A stretch of 64,000 nt of DNA. Source: Bradysia coprophila. Its lineage: Eukaryota > Arthropoda > Insecta > Diptera > Sciaridae. Positions 59,860 through 64,000 of the stretch are shown one piece after another; position 1 is the stretch's first letter, and each line of letters opens with the position of its first letter. The notes under the pieces are model-generated. The model made no database searches, was not told the DNA's origin, and worked only from the letters and a program-made list of their open reading frames with translations. Location: NCBI RefSeq assembly GCF_014529535.1, contig NW_023503972.1, positions 310,001-374,000 of the forward strand. The letters run 5' to 3'. Made by a program: the position numbers and the translations under genes.

Positions 59860-60003
59860 AACTACATCGCATCATGTCGTCTGTATAGGCAAAGTTTCCG
59901 CCGTGCGGTGATTAATATGCGTTCAATGCGTTATTCGGCGCCTATAACCTAAGTCATTAATTTCGACGACGCTTAGCCGCCCGTCTTATTCGATCAGGTG
60001 AGT
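59860..60003 (+). other. CpG-richer patch ending in a strong plus-strand splice donor
   Basis: This stretch (TTCCGCCGTGCGGTG, ATTCGGCGCC, CGACGACGCTTAGCCGCCCG) is richer in CG dinucleotides than its AT-rich surroundings and ends CAG|GTGAGTAAG at 59997. It has only short frames, so it could be a 5' UTR exon of a plus-strand gene starting here, or a promoter for the minus-strand Ly6 gene. Confidence 0.3.
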
Positions 60004-61296
60004 AAGAATGATTAAATAGTCTTATCTTTTGGTCAATGGTCGTAATTTCGACCATGTTACAAGACCACTTTTGCGTTGAGCACATTACGACGATGGGAAG
60101 CAAAACCAATAGACGATGTTTCAGCGCCCTTTTTTACATTTTTGATGGAAAAAAATGCAAAAATTTACAGCTTTTCCTGAAGTATATTAAAAAGTGACAA
60201 TGTGAAAAACAAATCATAAAATATCAATTTTTTTTCGTTCTTTCGGCTCCTCAAACTTCTCGATTATAAAATCCTTATCTAGTTGTAACCAAACCATTTT
60301 CAATAAACAAAATCCTAACAAAACTCTTTACACATTTAAGAGCATTGAAAGGTAGTTCGCCACTTCCATTCGCTACAGCGATGCACTCAAACATTCGTAA
60401 AGCGACCTCAATATTAGGGTCGATCGTATTTTTATTTTGTTTTTATTTTAAAAGGCCTGGCCCAGGCTGTTCTTAGCTGATTTTTCCCAATGGAGAACCC
60501 AGAGCAGAACTTTTTTTTTGATTACGAGCTAAAAATACTCCTAGGAGCGCTGAGTTCGAAGGCTAAAGTTGTCAATTTTTTGTTAGATTGAAAAAATCAA
60601 ATGAACAAAAAATGAAAATTAAATAGTTCTAACATGTAGAAATGGATAGATTTACACCTATTCACCCTAAATAACACTTTTCTGAGCAAATAAAAGAAAA
60701 TTCGTCGATTCTTCGTAGTTTTTTTTTAACTCGTTGCCAAAAAGTTTCCCTGCAATGGATTTTTCAAGAGTGAGATACCCTGATCGGGCATTTTATGCCA
60801 TGATTTGTCGATTTTATCTGCAAATGTTGTTGAAATTTTTGGTCGAAAAGTCTTACTCGGGAACTAATCTAATGTAATCTAGTCGGGAACACTGACAAAA
60901 TTACTCTGCCCGAGTGAAGACGAAGATCATCAACGTTCTTTAGGTATTATATAACTGGGCTCCTCAGCTATTTACTACAGTTCGCAGCAATGCCTTCTGT
61001 TCCCAAATGCCCGTGATATCAGTCAACAGTGTGTGCAACCTCATGCTACTACCCCGAAATCAAAAATCAGCGTAAGGCAAGGCAAAAACTATAAAAAAGC
61101 ACATTCAAAAAAACGCCCTTCTTTCCAGCGCCCTGAGCTTTAACCCACTTTGCCCATGGGTAGATGCGGCACTGTAAATAACGACAGTGTATCAAGTAAT
61201 TCAGTTCAAAGTACTTGATTATGCTCACGATATATTATAACACACGGCCTGCTGTTCCAAGGTCATACCGTTAAACTAGTGAAAATAGGAAATTCC

Positions 61297-61421
61297 GATT
61301 TTCACTCATAGTTACAATAAGTTGAGGTAAAACTTGAAAATTATATGTTACTCCACATACATTTTGTGTGGCACACTTACTTATAATTTTTAAGTTTTGC
61401 TTCAACTTATAAGTGAAAATC
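61297..61421. repeat. Inverted repeat, about 40-bp arms
   Basis: GATTTTCACT...ATAAGTTGAGGTAAAACTTG and the mirrored CAAGTTTTAC-like right arm ending GTGAAAATC, with a 10-bp gap in one arm. Just left of it, 61205-61262 resembles 28256-28315 (AAAGTACTT-ATTATGCTCACGATA). Confidence 0.55.
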
Positions 61422-63521
61422 ACAATCGCTCTAAGTGAACAATGAGGGATTGAGCCAAGTGTCTTGTAAACGACTGCAGGAATAAACAACAAGCTCTGAA
61501 TAATGCAGTCTTTTATATAAAAAAACGTTTAAAATTGAAGTACAAGATTAATCTTTCGAAATTAACGGAAATTATCTGCTTTTATCTGATGAAGTTGTTT
61601 ATTGTACTTTGTATTATGTAAATGAAAGTCTGATTATTAAAAATAAAATTTTTACGTAAAAAAAAGGAATAGCTCCGACAGTAAAACTTCTGATATATTC
61701 TTATCGTCTGTGAAATGTTAAATATCGAAAGCTAAATGAATCGCAAAACCTTCATGGGAACAAACAGCATAGAGACTGCTATGGTACTTGAAAAGAAAAA
61801 GTCATTTAATGTTCCTTTCAATTCCACATTTTTTATGTTCCATTTATGATGCAGTAGAGATAAGTTCAACGATAAAATCAATGAATTACCGAGATTCATA
61901 GTAAAATAATTTTTGCATCAGAACACAATTGACAATAAAAAAATTTATTTTCTACCTAACGACACTCACAATGTAAAACGAGCTCTTGAACCTCATATTA
62001 TAACTTATAGCACTTTCCAGAACTGTCAACTTATTGAACCCTTGGTTCATTTACATGAAAAACCAATTTGACGAAAACTTTTGGCAAGTTAGATATTTCT
62101 TATAAAAATACCAAGCTTCCCAGACGTTGACAGCTCCAGTAATATTGCTATATAGAAACGGCAATCTGTTTTCGACTGCAACTTTTAGTCGTTACCGATG
62201 ATAACCCGAGGTTAATGTGGTCCATACAGTAAAACGAGTCGGAAAGTGAATGGTTAAACAAACGAAGTAAAAGATTTTGTTTTTAAGCACTAGACGATAC
62301 ATTGAATAACAGAAATATAGGCGATTCACTGTTTGAAATTTCTTAATTTACTAAGCCTCCAGGAGATGAGTTTCAACGATTATTTACAATAAAATAATGA
62401 CAATTTTCCAGGGAGTGTAGTGTGTAAAAACACCGCTTATACAGCAATATGCTTGCCCACTATAGTAGCCTATGCTTATGCCAACTATAGTTTCCAAAAG
62501 GTTGATCCTGACTGACTACACAGAATTCGTACCAAGGAAGATAGTCAATCGAGATTCGAGGTAAGAGACATGAGTTTCTATTCCTAGTGACAAGTTGACA
62601 GGTCTTCTTTGAATATCTACAGCTCTTTTGTTAGGATTTACTGTGTGAAATTTGTGTCATGCTTTTTTGAATTAAATTACTCTACGACTGAGCTTCCTAA
62701 TCCTCACCCTGAAATGACAAATCGTATTTTCACAAATTTTGATACTTTTCAATGTGCATATACAACTCTATATGGATGGAGCGTCGTTGAGTCAGTGTCT
62801 TGTGTTTTTTTTATGACACACACATTTTTTATGGCTTCAACTTCAACGCAATTCTACTCCGGAATGTTTTACAATCCTATGCATTTAACATTTTACTTTT
62901 TACGTGCTTATACGTTCGTTTTATTCTACTTCTCCGGTTTGCACTTTAAAAAAAAGTAAATCATGTTCGAGGGTACATTTCAATTATATCTGGTGTGTTT
63001 CTTTATATAAAAACAACATTTTGCGACAATACGGCACCATTATATGGGCTAGACATTTTTATTGATTTCGTTTTGTTTGTTGTTTACGAAACAACAACAA
63101 CATTAAAATAGATAAAACGGTAAACGAAAATGATGATCTGCATATTATGTACGGTTCGGAAATTGTTTCAAATGCTTTATGGATGATGAGTACGAAGAGT
63201 TTGTTGTTTTATAACTCTAATGATGAAGTTTTCTCTTTACATATTAAGATAGTGTCAGTGTGGAATTGATACGACTGAAATTAGGGAAAGTATTTCAAAT
63301 AGATGAGTCACAGGATTTTTTTCTGGAAATATTTTTCGGATTGAAAATAGATAAGTTCTGTTATAGGCCTTCAACTTTTGGGTGGGTCAGGTCGCTTGAC
63401 TGACTGATTTTCTCAATAGATTTCTGTAATTGTTACAATATTTCTTAAAATGGTCCTGCTTGAGTTAATAATGTAGGCTAAAAGGATAAGCTGATAAGAT
63501 AGTCTATTTCTTGCCTATACC

Positions 63522-63606
63522 TCTTGTATAAATATAAAACTCGTCTGAGCTACGGCTCTCGCTTCGCTCTGGCCGCACCCGATGCAATTTTCTTTTATAC
63601 AAACAA
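63522..63606. repeat. Short CG-centred palindrome
   Basis: Ends TTGTATAAATATAAAA and TTTTCTTTTATACAA around GAGCTACGGCTCTCGCTTCG and CTCTGGCCGC. Same architecture as the other CG-centred elements. Confidence 0.55.
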
Positions 63607-64000
63607 CTACAAAGATGAAACAAAAAATCGTAACTCTAAGATAACCAGTCCGTAATAGCCCATCTCAGTGGTCTGTAATTTTGAAGTGTTGTGAACACAC
63701 TAATAAGTAATCTTCAAAGTTCGCCCAAGGAATTTCCTTTCTCGTCAAATAAAAAACCGATTTTTGAAGTCAGTTCAAAATTACTCTATAGTTATGGTGT
63801 TATGTTGAGATGAAACATAAATTCTTCAGGGATTGTAAGATCTCCAAGTCGGTAGAGCCCATCTTCTAAATTATCCTCAGAATTTGTAATCCGTTAAAAA
63901 TTACTTTGTACTGGTTGAAAAATGAAATTAAATTCTTTTGTGAATGTCTGTAAGATCACCAGGCGCCCTCAAACTTAACCTCAGGCATTTCAGTCCTCGT

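Larger units (their letters stand above)
54959..64000. other. Non-coding right end, probably upstream intron(s) of the Ly6 gene
   Basis: No coding exon could be supported. It holds CG-centred palindromes (55199-55298, 55504-55745), a perfect hairpin (56073-56194), an inverted repeat (61297-61421), a short palindrome (63522-63606) and a CpG-richer patch (59860-60003). Since the Ly6 exon at 54740-54958 is internal, some or all of this is likely its intron or promoter. Confidence 0.45.

Noticed and set aside
62609-62959. 116-codon plus-strand frame near the right end
   Set aside because: Rich in F, Y, S and T codons as expected from AT-rich non-coding DNA; no family, splice or promoter support.

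Overview
The window reads as nuclear DNA of an insect, most probably a nematoceran dipteran (a fungus-gnat or midge-like genome). The grounds are strongly AT-rich spacers, many 50-70 bp GT-AG introns inside compact genes, a ZAD-type zinc-finger protein (an arthropod-specific family), an insect Ly6 protein, and a very heavy load of short inverted-repeat elements. The species is an inference; no marker gene fixes it.

Layout. 411-1771 (-) is the 5' coding part of a SMYD4-like SET/MYND methyltransferase running off the left edge. 3890-8024 (+) is a complete ten-exon TMTC4 (O-mannosyltransferase with TPRs). 10273-12515 (-) is a six-exon ZAD/C2H2 zinc-finger gene. 13288-21509 is a locally duplicated cluster: one intact intronless gene of the stonustoxin-like MACPF/CDC-related family (+), a secreted carboxylesterase converging on it (-), and a second copy of the same segment carrying a nearly identical carboxylesterase plus only broken tails of the stonustoxin-like gene. 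23000 to about 35578 (-) is a nine-exon R3HCC1L orthologue whose first coding exon was not found; its large introns are packed with mobile elements. 37546-38224 (+) is MRNIP (MRN-complex interacting protein). 38670-40192 (-) is a possible two-exon gene for an 85-residue serine-rich protein. 46780-54958 (-) holds the last two exons of a GPI-anchored Ly6/three-finger protein whose signal-peptide exon was not found. From 55 kb to the end no protein gene can be supported.

Non-coding content. The most striking structures are (i) a 3.3 kb foldback element, 30685-34002, flanked by TA, with arms of about 0.8 kb and a second palindrome (two 188-bp arms, one mismatch) at its heart; (ii) a family of imperfect palindromes with CG-rich centres such as GGCGAAGCC, seen at about ten places; (iii) a perfect 52-bp-arm hairpin at 56073-56194; (iv) several 100-1100 bp elements with terminal inverted repeats but no transposase; (v) tandem arrays at 36186-36690 and 53640-54030.

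The housekeeping genes are unrelated to each other. The accessory part with a possible joint function is the stonustoxin-like/carboxylesterase block, where two convergent genes share a 3' border and were copied together. Exon borders were placed by hand from splice signals, reading-frame phase and family resemblance; no alignment or transcript data were available.
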